Source: Methylomusa anaerophila
GTDB lineage: Bacteria; Bacillota; Negativicutes; Sporomusales; Sporomusaceae
Direction: 5' to 3'
DNA length: 64,000 nucleotides
Assembly (NCBI RefSeq): GCF_003966895.1
Contig: NZ_AP018449.1
Coordinates: 3,055,501 to 3,119,500 of the forward strand
A model generated the notes under the pieces. It was given only the letters and a program-made list of their open reading frames with translations. It had not been told where the DNA came from and did no database searches. The translations under genes and the position numbers were made by a program. This document shows positions 1 through 8,395 of the stretch, in pieces (the first letter of the stretch is position 1; every line of letters begins with the position of its first letter).

Positions 1-153
1 AGCTGTTTCACTGTTTACTTCCCGGACAGCAAAAATGATCATCAAAAGCAGGCTGGGCAGGCAAATTAGCAGAAATCCCCAAGTTCTCAAATAACTATCC
101 AAACTTTTGGAGCCAAATATACGACTAGCATAAACTGATAGCTGTTTTACCAT
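1..153 (-). CDS. N-terminal part of an unknown membrane protein (cut by window edge)
   Basis: A reading frame opens with ATG at 153 on the minus strand and runs off the left edge without a stop, so only about 51 residues are visible. It begins MVKQLSVYASRIFGSK and then has a hydrophobic run (WGFLLICLPSLLLMIIFAV) that looks like a first transmembrane segment or signal anchor with a basic N-terminus. A GGAG motif lies about 14 bases upstream, which is rather far, so the start is not certain. Such a short basic head plus one membrane segment is common in membrane-anchored sensors, but nothing visible identifies the family. Confidence 0.5.
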   Translation of the reverse strand, partial: MVKQLSVYASRIFGSKSLDSYLRTWGFLLICLPSLLLMIIFAVREVNSETA

Positions 154-342
154 ATATGCTGGGCACTCTCCTTACGGGTGACAGAAAGTTATGTAAAAAT
201 AGTGTTGTAAATGTAAACTGTTTCAACAGCTATTAAAAGATACCCTTCGGGAGTTTTGTCGAAATATAGTAGTCGTAAATAAAAATTTTTTGGCATTTTT
301 TAGAGGAATAAGCGGATGGGTATAGGGAATTCTGCTTAAGCG

Positions 343-762
343 CTATTTACTACCGCTGTTTGCCAAAGTTAATTTTACATAATACTCGATAATCTCTCGG
401 CGGCGGATGATTCCGATAAAGATCTTGCTGTCATCTACTACCGGGACAAAGTTTTGAACGATAGCTAAGGACAATAGATCCTCCATTTCTGAACTAATTC
501 GTACCGGAGTGTTGGTCACTCGCCGGGAAATTTCTCTAAGCATAATCTTCTCAGTACCGGCAAAGGTTAAGCCTTGCGTATTCTTCATTTTCCATAATAA
601 ATCTCCTTCAGTAATTGTTCCGGCGTATTTACCATGTTCGTCAATCAGGGGAACAGCCGTATAACGGTGGTATTCCATTTTCTCAAGCGCTTGCCGCATG
701 GTACAATTCAGAGGCAAATAAACTACTTCCTTTTTAGGGATCAGGAAAAAAGAAATATTCAT
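343..762 (-). CDS. CBS-domain pair protein
   Basis: A 139-aa protein made of two CBS motifs (Bateman module). Repeat one carries YTAVPLIDEHGKYAGTITEGDLLWK and repeat two ends FVPVVDDSKIFIGIIRRREII. Such stand-alone CBS pairs bind adenine nucleotides and usually act as energy-status or ligand sensors for another protein. No catalytic or DNA-binding domain is attached, so the partner is unknown. A ribosome site (GGAGAGGAGTAAC on the minus strand) precedes the ATG. The gene sits alone between the edge gene and fabH, on the opposite strand from fabH. Confidence 0.8.
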   Translation of the reverse strand: MNISFFLIPKKEVVYLPLNCTMRQALEKMEYHRYTAVPLIDEHGKYAGTITEGDLLWKMKNTQGLTFAGTEKIMLREISRRVTNTPVRISSEMEDLLSLAIVQNFVPVVDDSKIFIGIIRRREIIEYYVKLTLANSGSK

Positions 763-1060
763 AAAGTTACTCCTCTCCAGTATCTTTCTAAAGAATCTTA
801 CAAGATAATCTATTTTTAGTTAAATTTTACAAATAAAATTCTATAAAGGGAGAAAATTATCCTCTTACAATATTAGCACAAATTTGAGACAAGTGACAAA
901 GTGACAGTTATTACAGTTGGGCGTTCCAATAGGAGGGATGCCTAATACCCGGATATCAATTCTTTAACGCGACATAGATAGAATAATTAAAATAGAAAAT
1001 TTGTAAGTTGTGACACCGTATAGCTTGCTTTTTTTATCAAGTTAGTGTATTCTAAGTTTG
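763..1060. other. Intergenic, no gene seen
   Basis: AT-rich region between the CBS gene and the structured leader at 1061. It should contain the divergent promoters; I see no conserved RNA motif or credible ORF. Confidence 0.4.
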
Positions 1061-1150
1061 GGGACTACCACGAGTGGTGTCGTGGTAGGTGGATGGTGAA
1101 AGGTGGGCAAGAGCGAGAGCGGATCGGAATTGGCTCTCGCTTTTGTCTTT
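1061..1150 (+). ncRNA. Structured RNA element with intrinsic terminator, upstream of fabH
   Basis: Two strong hairpins sit side by side. The first has perfect 9-bp arms (1065-1073 CTACCACGA, 1080-1088 TCGTGGTAG). The second has 9-bp arms (1112-1120 AGCGAGAGC, 1133-1141 GCTCTCGCT) followed by a T-rich tail, like an intrinsic terminator. Between them lies a purine-rich linker (GGTGGATGGTGAAAGGTGGG). The arrangement suits a small RNA or an attenuator for the downstream gene, but I cannot match it to a known riboswitch class. About 185 bases separate it from the fabH start. Confidence 0.45.
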
Positions 1151-1334
1151 TATCAAGGGTGTCAAAGGGACGGTTTATATTCTGGCAAATAATAAACCCA
1201 TATTTTTCGAGAGCAATTACAAGATTTGTATAATTGCCCGCTATTTTCCTGGGAATAATAATACTATACTATGTAAAAGTAACAAAAAAACAGTGTCAAG
1301 AGAGTAGCGATGAAAAAGGGGAACTATACACAAT

Positions 1335-2330
1335 ATGAATAAAAAATCCGTAGGTATTTTAGGGATAGGTTCATATGTACCGGCGAAGGTGGTCACTAAT
1401 AAAGATATAGAAAAGATGGTGGATACTTCCGACGAATGGATTGTTGAGCGTACAGGTATCCGCGAACGGCATATCGCTGCCGCAGGCGAGGCCACGTCGG
1501 ATTTAGCCGCTATAGCGGCCCAAAGGGCATTGGAGGATGCCGGAGTCGGTGCGGGAGAGATCGAACTGATCCTTGTTGCCACCGCTACCCCGGACATGTA
1601 TTTCCCGGCTACTGCCTGTTTGGTGCAAAGCAGTCTGAAAGCAGTAAATGCGGCCGCTTTTGATCTTTCCGCTGTCTGCTCCGGTTTTGTGTACGGTCTC
1701 GTGACAGGCAGTCAGTTTATCATGGCAGGCACTTATCGTAAAGTTCTGGTTATCGGCGCGGAGACCTTTTCCAGAATCACTGACTGGACTGATCGTAGTA
1801 CATGCGCAATATTCGGCGATGGGGCGGGAGCTGTTGTTTTGGGTGAAACCTCGCCCGGGTGTGGAGTTTTAGGCATACATTTAGGAGCGGATGGTGCCGG
1901 CGGCGATCTTTTAAAAGTACCTGCCGGTGGCTCACGGCAGCCTGCATCGGCCGAAACGATTTCCCAACGTTTGCATTTTGTCCACATGAACGGTAATGAG
2001 GTATACAAGTTCGCAGTCAAAATTATGGGTGAAGCCGCCAATAGAGCTCTCGAAAACGCCAATCTTTCGCCGGCGGATATAACGTATCTTGTACCGCATC
2101 AAGCTAATATCCGCATTTGTCAGGCAGCTGCTAAACGCCTTGGTTTGCCAATGGAAAAGGTTTTAGTCAATATTGATAAATACGGTAATACATCGGCGGC
2201 CTCCATTCCCATTGTTTTGGATGAGGCACTCAAAAGCGGCAGAGTTAAAAACGGCGATATACTTGTGCTAGTCGGATTCGGCGGCGGGTTGACTTGGGCA
2301 GCCAGTGTTGTCAAATGGTGTAAAGGATGA
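1335..2330 (+). CDS. fabH: Beta-ketoacyl-ACP synthase III (FabH)
   Basis: A 331-aa condensing enzyme of normal length that starts fatty-acid synthesis by condensing acetyl-CoA or a branched acyl-CoA with malonyl-ACP. The catalytic Cys lies in DLSAVCSGFVYG, the His in VPHQANIRI and the Asn in KYGNTSAASIP, giving the full Cys-His-Asn triad. The N-terminal GIGSYVPAKVVTN and DEWIVERTGI blocks are typical of FabH. The ATG at 1335 follows AAGGGG at a longish spacing. It is not in a fab operon here and stands alone behind a structured leader; a strong bidirectional terminator follows. A secondary FabH with a dedicated role is possible. Confidence 0.93.
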   Translation: MNKKSVGILGIGSYVPAKVVTNKDIEKMVDTSDEWIVERTGIRERHIAAAGEATSDLAAIAAQRALEDAGVGAGEIELILVATATPDMYFPATACLVQSSLKAVNAAAFDLSAVCSGFVYGLVTGSQFIMAGTYRKVLVIGAETFSRITDWTDRSTCAIFGDGAGAVVLGETSPGCGVLGIHLGADGAGGDLLKVPAGGSRQPASAETISQRLHFVHMNGNEVYKFAVKIMGEAANRALENANLSPADITYLVPHQANIRICQAAAKRLGLPMEKVLVNIDKYGNTSAASIPIVLDEALKSGRVKNGDILVLVGFGGGLTWAASVVKWCKG

Positions 2331-2379
2331 TTCCTCTGGATAGTGCTGATCAAATAGAGCGTGGGTATAAATTAAACGA

Positions 2380-2412
2380 GGCTGTCTCACCTTTGAGACA
2401 GCCCCTGTTTTT
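2380..2412. terminator. Bidirectional terminator between fabH and the barrel-protein gene
   Basis: GGCTGTCTC pairs with GAGACAGCC around a short loop, followed by T's on the plus strand and with A's ahead of it, so it can serve both convergent genes. The same GGCTGTCTC stem recurs at 13147 and, in variant form, at 56237. Confidence 0.8.
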
Positions 2413-2420
2413 CAAAAAAA

Positions 2421-2936
2421 TTAAAATTTGTGATTAATGCCAAATCCTATTCCGTCAAATGTGGGTAGCCCATCCTGATCATAAGATTTATAGCCGAGAT
2501 GAAGGGCAGTTTGTCCGTCCAGCTTATAGTTTACACCGGCTTGCCATTCAGTATAATTACTACTTGCCGTAACAGAAAGGTCCCCATCCAGGTTGGGGGC
2601 CAGGTTGGTGAGAGCTCCCAGACCGTAGAAAAATTTGCCGGAACCATTGTCAAAGTCCCGGTTGCCGGCAATGAGGCGGATATTTGGATCCAGCTTGTAT
2701 TGAGCATATAGATCTGTCGTTTCAAGATCAGCGGTATTCCGTTCAATTCCCAGAATGAACTTAGCAGAAATTCCGTGTTCCAAATTAAAACTGTCATTTG
2801 TAACATCATGATTCAAGTTGTAGTGATTATACCCGATACTGGTCTGACCTTCTTGAACATCAGTGATTGGGGCGGCAAAACCAACGCTGCTAACCAACAT
2901 AGCCCCGGCTAACACTGCCAAAATCTTATTTTTCAT
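2421..2936 (-). CDS. Small outer-membrane beta-barrel protein
   Basis: A 171-aa protein with a clear signal peptide (MKNKILAVLAGAMLVSSVGFA, cleavage near AAP) followed by alternating amphipathic strands (for example TSIGYNHYNL, GDLSVTASSNYTEWQAGVNYKL, TALHLGYKSYD). It ends in phenylalanine (GFGINHKF), the usual C-terminal signal for BAM-dependent insertion. It is probably a small porin-like or structural outer-membrane protein. The first mature residues (APITDVQEG) resemble those of the barrel protein at 57848-58543 (GPLTDFSQG), suggesting paralogues. A strong GGAGGAG-type ribosome site precedes the ATG. It supports a diderm cell envelope. Confidence 0.75.
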   Translation of the reverse strand: MKNKILAVLAGAMLVSSVGFAAPITDVQEGQTSIGYNHYNLNHDVTNDSFNLEHGISAKFILGIERNTADLETTDLYAQYKLDPNIRLIAGNRDFDNGSGKFFYGLGALTNLAPNLDGDLSVTASSNYTEWQAGVNYKLDGQTALHLGYKSYDQDGLPTFDGIGFGINHKF

Positions 2937-3360
2937 AATGGTATCTCCTCCTTGTAATTCCCCGTAATAATCGAAATGCTTTTTTCGAATTTCCCAAAAG
3001 ATGGGTCTATATAAACGCTTGGCTATGCACCGGGTTATTTGCTTTAATGCTGTAAATTTTGTAATTATTGCCTATAATAACCGGTGCTGTGCCAAGCGGA
3101 ATATATATTATAATATATAATAATCTTGATATGTTACAGAATTGTTACAGGAATTTAACGAAAATATAAATGATGTGGGCATAACAATCTATAGGGAATG
3201 GACGCATTCAAGAGTGGGCAGTTTTTTAATGCGACGTATATACTGCTCAAAAAGAAAAAACTTGTATACCTATTAACAAGCTTGCAGGATTTTCCTTAAG
3301 GAGAAAGAAAAATATCAAAATGAAAGTTCCTAAGCTAAATAATTAAAGGAAAGCGCGGCA
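2937..3360. other. Intergenic with long imperfect inverted repeat
   Basis: This 424-base gap lies between divergent genes and is AT-rich. It contains an imperfect inverted repeat with arms of about 22 bases at 3016-3038 (CGCTTGGCTATGCACCGGGT and on) and 3077-3098 (ending GTGCCAAGCG), separated by about 38 bases. Just after it is an AT-only palindromic stretch at 3101-3123. No ORF is supported. It may be a promoter/operator zone or a small mobile-repeat remnant. Confidence 0.5.
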
Positions 3361-3849
3361 ATGAAAAAAACGTCTGTTATTTTGCTTGTTATTTCGGGTC
3401 TGGTGGTTTTGACAGGCTGGGCCATAACGCAATATTACTTTCAATCTTCCGCAGCAATCGGTCCGGAACCTGTGCCGGTAATAATTTCTTCCCCTCCTGC
3501 CAACAAGGCAGCGAATAGTCTGCCGGAGCCGAAAGATAGTCTTTCGGAGTCGAAAGAGGCCGAGCCTGCTTCCGGAACCCAAGTCTCAAAGGAAACATCA
3601 ACGCCTTCTCAACATGTTGCAGTCGATAAGGTATTTACTATGGATGCCGAACCACCTAATCTTGCCGATTATAATTATTCGATAAAAAAGGATGAAAAAA
3701 AGGGTGTTGAAATTATACCAGGCGTGACGGTAGGGAATAAAGCGGTTGAAGTAAAATTGGACAAGGCCAGTGATAGGTCGCTTGAGATTGAACGAAACCC
3801 ATCCAACTCCAATAATCAATATCAGGTAATGTGGAAGAGTAAGTATTAA
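3361..3849 (+). CDS. Hypothetical membrane-anchored periplasmic protein
   Basis: A 162-aa protein that I do not recognise. It starts with a basic residue pair and one hydrophobic segment (SVILLVISGLVVLTGWAIT, residues 5-23) acting as an uncleaved anchor or signal. A Pro/Ser/Glu/Lys-rich low-complexity linker (about 35-85) follows. The C-terminal part is charged and soluble with KGVEIIPGVTVGNKAVEVKLD. This layout suggests a protein tethered to the outer face of the inner membrane with a spacer crossing the wall. The ribosome site is AAAGGAAAG. A terminator follows directly. Confidence 0.6.
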   Translation: MKKTSVILLVISGLVVLTGWAITQYYFQSSAAIGPEPVPVIISSPPANKAANSLPEPKDSLSESKEAEPASGTQVSKETSTPSQHVAVDKVFTMDAEPPNLADYNYSIKKDEKKGVEIIPGVTVGNKAVEVKLDKASDRSLEIERNPSNSNNQYQVMWKSKY

Positions 3850-3851
3850 AA

Positions 3852-3900
3852 GATCCGCCGCTTCCGTAGCTCATCGGAATAACGGCGGACTTTTTGTTTT
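3852..3900 (+). terminator. Intrinsic terminator
   Basis: Stem TCCGCCG with CGGCGGA, extended by an inner TTCCG/CGGAA stem, followed by a T-rich tract. It ends the hypothetical gene at 3361-3849. Confidence 0.8.
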
Positions 3901-4106
3901 TTCTTATGACGGCGAGAGTAAGTTCAGGGGCTGGTTTATATGATAAAATATAAGAATGATAGTCATTGGATTGCAGGACATTGGCTTGGAATGGACAAGA
4001 TATAATAGTAGCCAAGCAGATACGAAGAGGAAAAGAATTTGTGGGATGGTTTGCTGGTGGTGACGGGAGCAGCCAATCCTAATTAGACCAGGTAAGGATT
4101 GAAATT

Positions 4107-5717
4107 ATGACGGAAAAAAAATCCCCTAACGCGGCTAATCTTTTTTTAAAAGGAACGTTTATTTTGACGGTTGCGGGTTTGGTCGTCAAAGTCATCGGGT
4201 CTCTAAATTGGATTATTCTATCCCGGGTATTGGGCGGCGAGGGTATTGGAATTTATCAGATGGCCTTTCCCCTATACCTGTTGGCCCTGAGCATATCGTC
4301 AGCAGGCATTCCGGTTGCTATTTCCATTATTACGGCAGAAAAGATCGCTTTACAGGACTATCGAGGGGCTAATGGCGTTTTCCGGTTGTCGCTAATTCTG
4401 CTAACTTTTACTGGCATGGCCTTGAGTTTACTATTGTTTTTCGGCGCCGGCTGGCTGATCGATCACCGGATAATCCGGGATGCCCGGGCATATTACTCTT
4501 TAATTGCCCTTTCGCCGGCGATATTCCTCGTAACCATACTTTCAAGTTTTCGCGGCTATCTTCAGGGCTGGCAGACGATGACTCCTACGGCTATTTCGCA
4601 AATCATTGAGCAATTGTTTCGCGTGGCAACAATGCTTATTTTCGCCGCCGCTTTATTGCCGAGAGGGTTGGAATACGCTGCCGGCGGAGCAAGTCTGGGG
4701 GCGGGGGTGGGAGCCTTAGCGGCCTTAGCAGTGTTGGTTTACTATTATTGGCGGTTGAAAATAAATACTAAGCACGAGCAGTTTAGCCAGGGTGAGTCCC
4801 GTTACGAGTCCCGTTACGAGGAATCAAGCATCAGCATAATCCGCCGGATAACAAAACTATCTATCCCCATTTCTCTCAGCGGTATTATGCTGCCTTTAGT
4901 CGCGAATCTTGATTTGCTTGTCGTACCGGTAAGACTTGAAGATGCGGGTTATTCGGTGGAACAGGCGACGGAATTATTTGGCTACTTAACCGGTATGGCC
5001 GTACCGTTGGTTAATCTGGCCACTATCCTTACCGCTTCTTTGGCTACCAGTTTAGTACCGGCAATATCAAAGGCTTATTCGCTGGGTGAAAAACAGCAGA
5101 TTTTACAACGGACGGCCGGAGCTATGAGGCTTGCCAATCTTACTGCCGTACCTTTTAGCGTACTTCTGTGGATACTGGCCGAGCCGATATTAAGCGTGGT
5201 GTATCATGCACCACGGGCGGCAGATATTACTAAGGTTCTGGCAATAGGAGTATTTCTTCTGGGGATTCACCAGGTCACGACAGGCGTACTGCAGGGATTG
5301 GGGCGCACCACAATTCCGGTCATTAATATGGGAGTGTCTGCTGTCGCTAAGGTGTTTCTAAACTGGACTCTTACGGCTATACCCGCATTTGGCATACAGG
5401 GGGCAGCATGGGCGACATTGGCGGATATTGGCCTGGCAGCAGTCCTGAACCTATATTTCGTTTACCGTTTTACCGGGTTTCATATAGATATCGGCGAAAC
5501 ATTGAAATATGCTGTGGCTGCAGTTGTTATGGGGGCAGTGATATATCTAAGCTATAACTGGCTATTGCTGGTAACGGGAAATGAACTTTTTGCTATGGCG
5601 CTGGCGATTTTGGGCGGCGGAGTTGTCTATGGGGGCATTTTGCTTGCTACCGGCGGTTTAAATAGGCGGGATATCGAAAGAATACCTTTAATTGGTATTT
5701 TTCTAAAAAAATCGTAA
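4107..5717 (+). CDS. spoVB: Polysaccharide flippase, stage V sporulation protein B-like
   Basis: A 536-aa multi-pass membrane protein of the MOP superfamily (SpoVB/MurJ/oligosaccharide flippase group). The N-terminal block NLFLKGTFILTVAGLVVKVIGSLNWIILSRVLGGEGIGIYQMAFP is typical of the SpoVB group, with about 14 hydrophobic segments following. It is predicted to flip lipid-linked wall precursors across the membrane; SpoVB is needed for spore cortex in Bacillus, while close paralogues serve vegetative wall synthesis. Residues 222-238 include an odd repeated polar loop (GESRYESRYEESS) between hydrophobic halves. The start ATG follows GGTAAGGA. The 200-base gap upstream shows a possible 13-codon ORF (GTG at 4041) but nothing firm. 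Confidence 0.85.
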   Translation: MTEKKSPNAANLFLKGTFILTVAGLVVKVIGSLNWIILSRVLGGEGIGIYQMAFPLYLLALSISSAGIPVAISIITAEKIALQDYRGANGVFRLSLILLTFTGMALSLLLFFGAGWLIDHRIIRDARAYYSLIALSPAIFLVTILSSFRGYLQGWQTMTPTAISQIIEQLFRVATMLIFAAALLPRGLEYAAGGASLGAGVGALAALAVLVYYYWRLKINTKHEQFSQGESRYESRYEESSISIIRRITKLSIPISLSGIMLPLVANLDLLVVPVRLEDAGYSVEQATELFGYLTGMAVPLVNLATILTASLATSLVPAISKAYSLGEKQQILQRTAGAMRLANLTAVPFSVLLWILAEPILSVVYHAPRAADITKVLAIGVFLLGIHQVTTGVLQGLGRTTIPVINMGVSAVAKVFLNWTLTAIPAFGIQGAAWATLADIGLAAVLNLYFVYRFTGFHIDIGETLKYAVAAVVMGAVIYLSYNWLLLVTGNELFAMALAILGGGVVYGGILLATGGLNRRDIERIPLIGIFLKKS

Positions 5718-5762
5718 CCTTGTTTCGTGAATGGTCCGTATGGGCTTCGCCAGGAGGAATCT

Positions 5763-5861
5763 GTGCCGCCAACTGATAAGCATGAACTATTTTGCACCGG
5801 CGGTTTCCCCGTGTACTGTGAACAGGTCATTGAGTGGTCGCCGCACTGCTTACAACAGTAG
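5763..5861 (+). CDS. Possible small cysteine-containing protein (32 aa)
   Basis: A short frame begins at GTG 5763 behind a perfect AGGAGGAATCT ribosome site and runs 32 codons to TAG. The product includes LFCTGGFPVYCEQVIEWSPH and one more Cys near the end, three in all. It sits just behind spoVB and its last third overlaps the convergent gene at 5827. No family is recognised. Support rests on the ribosome site alone. Confidence 0.4.
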   Translation: MPPTDKHELFCTGGFPVYCEQVIEWSPHCLQQ

Positions 5862-6159
5862 ATGTAGCGGTAACAGAAATTACCGGGGAAAGGAGAGCGA
5901 AAAAATTTTTCGCTATTTCTTCAATATCCTTTGGTAATCCTAAATCTGTAAAACTATTTAGGCTGGCTGTTTGAAGCGCAAGTAAAAGGTCCGGCGAGAT
6001 AACAAGCGTCTGAATCGTGCCGGTAGCAGTAGTGGGAGGAGTAGGAATAGGGACAGCGGAAACAACAATATTTATAGCATTACCTGGATTCATCAATACC
6101 GGCAGGTTTAAGTAAACAAACACTGTCAATACGTTTTCAAAATCCGGTTTTAAAGCCAA
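5827..6159 (-). CDS. Hypothetical protein, hydrophobic Ala/Thr/Val-rich
   Basis: A 110-aa protein if started at TTG 6159, which lies 8 bases behind AAGGAG; a GTG three codons earlier has no room for a ribosome site. The N-terminus is LALKPDFENVLTVFVYLNLP, followed by a Pro/Thr-rich linker (VPIPTPPTTATG), an amphipathic helix region (SLNSFTDLGLPKDIEEIAKN) and a Ser/Thr/Val-rich tail. There is no clear signal peptide. I do not recognise the family; surface or spore-associated structural proteins often have this composition. Convergent with spoVB. Confidence 0.55.
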   Translation of the reverse strand: MALKPDFENVLTVFVYLNLPVLMNPGNAINIVVSAVPIPTPPTTATGTIQTLVISPDLLLALQTASLNSFTDLGLPKDIEEIAKNFFALLSPVISVTATSTVVSSAATTQ

Positions 6160-6263
6160 GCTATTCACTCCTTAATAATACTGTGAATTTATTATATGAG
6201 GATGAATTTCTTTTGTTCGAACAACCCGGAATTCGCCTATACCTTGCCTGTTGGAGAGCGCGA

Positions 6264-6306
6264 ATTTAGGCCCCCTGCCTTATGAAAGTGAGGCAGGGGG
6301 CCTAAA
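6264..6306. terminator. Strong inverted repeat, probable terminator
   Basis: Near-perfect arms of 17 bases (ATTTAGGCCCCCTGCCT and AGGCAGGGGGCCTAAAT) around a short loop. It lies between the divergent genes at 5827 and 6459, so which transcript it ends is unclear; no long T tract follows on either strand. Confidence 0.55.
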
Positions 6307-6458
6307 TAACAAGGGCAATAGCTGTTGCTGATTTTGTAAAACAAAAAAAACAGATAGCGCAGTGGTATCTATTCCTGGATTTTGCACACAATATATGCTG
6401 TAAGTTGAGAAACTTAGGAGGCCATAAGGGGGCGTCTTATAAATCAGGGGGCGATGTT

Positions 6459-6605
6459 ATGGGTGGTAGAACTCTTGATCAATTTTATAGCCGGCAACAA
6501 GCTAGAGCAAAAAAAGTAAAAAACTCAAAAGACACTTCAGCTAAGGATCCGGATAACAAGCAAGAAAAATTATATGACCAGCAACCCCGGCCTGCACAAG
6601 ACTAG
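6459..6605 (+). CDS. Small basic hypothetical protein (48 aa)
   Basis: The frame opens further upstream, but ATG 6459 is preceded by AGGGGGCGATGTT, a good ribosome site, giving a 48-aa protein starting MGGRTLDQFYSRQQARAKK. It is hydrophilic, lysine/glutamine rich and likely disordered, with no Cys. No function is known to me. A rho-independent terminator follows 22 bases later, supporting a real monocistronic gene. Confidence 0.55.
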   Translation: MGGRTLDQFYSRQQARAKKVKNSKDTSAKDPDNKQEKLYDQQPRPAQD

Positions 6606-6627
6606 CAGAACCAACCGCTAAACTGCT

Positions 6628-6672
6628 AACTGCCGTCCGAATTATCTTCATTATTTTCGGGCGGCAGTTTTA
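6628..6672 (+). terminator. Intrinsic terminator
   Basis: AACTGCCGTCCGA pairs with TCGGGCGGCAGTT, followed by TTTATTGT. It ends the 48-aa gene. Confidence 0.8.
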
Positions 6673-6709
6673 TTGTGTATGCTTTTTGCAAGTAAGCTCG
6701 ATTTGGTTT

Positions 6710-7390
6710 CTACACAGTTTTTCTCAACCGGTTTACAGCTTCTTTGACTCGTAATACTTTTCCCTTCAGCCGGTCATACATTTTCGCAAAAGTATAACCG
6801 CCAAATAACGGCAGGGCAAAAGCAATAGTCACTATCAAGCTAAACACAATGGTCAATGGATTGTGAATGCCTAAACCGGGAGCGGCAAGTAAAAAAGCCA
6901 AGATGACACTCGTAACGCTAAGTCCCGCAACAGCACCCCACAATACATCGAAAGGAAAATGCGCGCCGATATATACTCGTGTTAGCCCTATTAACCCGGC
7001 TAAAATGAAAAATAAATGGGTTAATCCTCCCCAGTGATAACTGAAGATCACTGCTAGACCGAAGGCCGTTGCCGTATGGCCGGACGGGAAAGAACCGTGG
7101 GTAAGCCGTTTGCCTACCACATTCACGTTGGGCAATACACATGCCGGTCTTGATTTGGGAAAATATTTTTTGATAATTTGGCAGACTACACCGGCAGCCA
7201 AAATGGAAGCAACAGATTGTGCGTACCATAAGCCAGTTATACCAAAGCCATAATGGACGGCGGTCATAAGTAAAAATATAACCCATCCTTCACCAAGTTG
7301 ACTTAGGGCGAACATAAAAACATCAAGCTTTTTGCTGCGAAACGGGGTACTATTGATAACCGTAAACATTAAAAAATCAGCTTTTTCCAT
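6710..7390 (-). CDS. PAP2-family membrane phosphatase
   Basis: A 226-aa membrane protein of the phosphatidic-acid phosphatase type 2 / undecaprenyl-diphosphatase (BcrC-like) family. All three motifs are present: KKYFPKSRPA (motif 1, K..RP), GSFPSGHTATA (motif 2, PSGH) and RVYIGAHFPFD (motif 3, R...H...D). The His residues form the phosphohistidine pair. Five to six hydrophobic segments surround them, so the active site faces the periplasm. A long C-terminal tail ends with a basic helix. The likely substrate is undecaprenyl pyrophosphate or a phospholipid phosphate. The ATG follows GGAGGTGCTCC. It stands alone. Confidence 0.88.
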   Translation of the reverse strand: MEKADFLMFTVINSTPFRSKKLDVFMFALSQLGEGWVIFLLMTAVHYGFGITGLWYAQSVASILAAGVVCQIIKKYFPKSRPACVLPNVNVVGKRLTHGSFPSGHTATAFGLAVIFSYHWGGLTHLFFILAGLIGLTRVYIGAHFPFDVLWGAVAGLSVTSVILAFLLAAPGLGIHNPLTIVFSLIVTIAFALPLFGGYTFAKMYDRLKGKVLRVKEAVNRLRKTV

Positions 7391-7783
7391 GGAGCACCTC
7401 CATCAAGTGTCGGCTACTATTTTACACTTATTCTATAGATGATTGCCATACCAAACAAGGCAGCTCAGGTTAATTTTTAGTTAAATAAATATTATTTTTA
7501 AACAATAGTACGCCAGTACACCGTACGTTAATTTAAGCAAACTATACTAAATTGTTATCTTTCGGCATACATTATAGCAATAGTCGGTTGAAGAATTTTG
7601 CTAACAGTATCAGCGCACCCCTTATTGCTCAAATTCAATGTTGCGAATTTTAAAAAAATTATTGACTAAATAGCAAAAAAGGTATATTGTGGAAATTAGA
7701 GTATGAGGTAATTGGAGAAAGGAGTAGCCGACCGACTCAAATGAACTGAATGTTAATAGTTCAATTTTAGGAGGTGCTTAATT
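7391..7783. other. Promoter region of the acetate transporter gene
   Basis: This 393-base gap separates divergent genes. A plausible plus-strand promoter has TTGACT at 7662-7667 and TATATT/TATTGT at 7683-7690. The transcript leader of about 90 bases holds no motif that I recognise. No ORF is supported. Confidence 0.45.
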
Positions 7784-8395
7784 TTGTCCGAAGATATCTC
7801 TAAAATCGCTGATCCCTCAACTATAGGCCTGGCATCATTTGGAATAGGATTATTTGTTTTGGCATTCGTAGTTGCAGGCATTGGAGGAACAGTCCCCCTG
7901 GGAGTTATTGTTCCTCTGACCTTAGCCGTGGCGCTTGTCCACTTCTCTGCCGGTACGTTTGGCTACATCAAAGGGGAATTGTTTTCTGCCTTGGCCTTCA
8001 ATCTTTACGGATTGTTTTGGTTTTCTTTCGGAATTTTGCAATTGGGCGTGGCATTGAAGTGGTGGGCGCCTGACCCGATTATTCTCCAGTGGTTCTATCT
8101 GGCCTGGACGATTTTTACCGCTTATGTTTTTATAGCCACTCTCGTCACCAACACAGCTTTAATACTGGCAATTGGTACATTGTTGATTGTCTTTGCCCTT
8201 TTATTCTTGTCTGCACTTTTGTCTTCCCAGTCGCTGGCGGTATACGCCGGCTATCTCGGAATTTACACCGCACTTAATGCTTTATATATCTCTGCAGCTG
8301 GACTGCTAAATACAATGTACGGGCGCACAGTGCTACCGGTGGGAACTCCCTGGAAAAGTCCCACACTCCCCACGGCCCAGACACGGTCGTTATAA
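7784..8395 (+). CDS. satP: Acetate/succinate uptake transporter (GPR1/FUN34/YaaH family)
   Basis: A 203-aa protein with six hydrophobic segments. The family signature near the N-terminus is recognisable as DPSTIGLASFGIGLF, an adapted form of the NP(A)PLGL motif, and the FSAGTFGYIKGELFSALAFNLYGLFWFSFG block is typical of SatP-type acetate channels. It should move acetate or succinate with protons. The start is TTG 7784, set by TAGGAGGTGC just upstream. The C-terminal tail (after LNTMYGRTVLPVG) is hydrophilic. It is a single gene with its own promoter. Confidence 0.88.
   Translation: MSEDISKIADPSTIGLASFGIGLFVLAFVVAGIGGTVPLGVIVPLTLAVALVHFSAGTFGYIKGELFSALAFNLYGLFWFSFGILQLGVALKWWAPDPIILQWFYLAWTIFTAYVFIATLVTNTALILAIGTLLIVFALLFLSALLSSQSLAVYAGYLGIYTALNALYISAAGLLNTMYGRTVLPVGTPWKSPTLPTAQTRSL

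Noticed and set aside
1065..1088. Guanidine-II (mini-ykkC) riboswitch
   Set aside because: Only one hairpin contains an ACGA sequence and it is in the stem, not the loop; the required second ACGR hairpin is missing.
1045..1307. Two overlapping plus-strand ORFs ahead of fabH
   Set aside because: They run through the hairpins, lack ribosome sites and have no protein-like composition; the RNA structure explains the region better.
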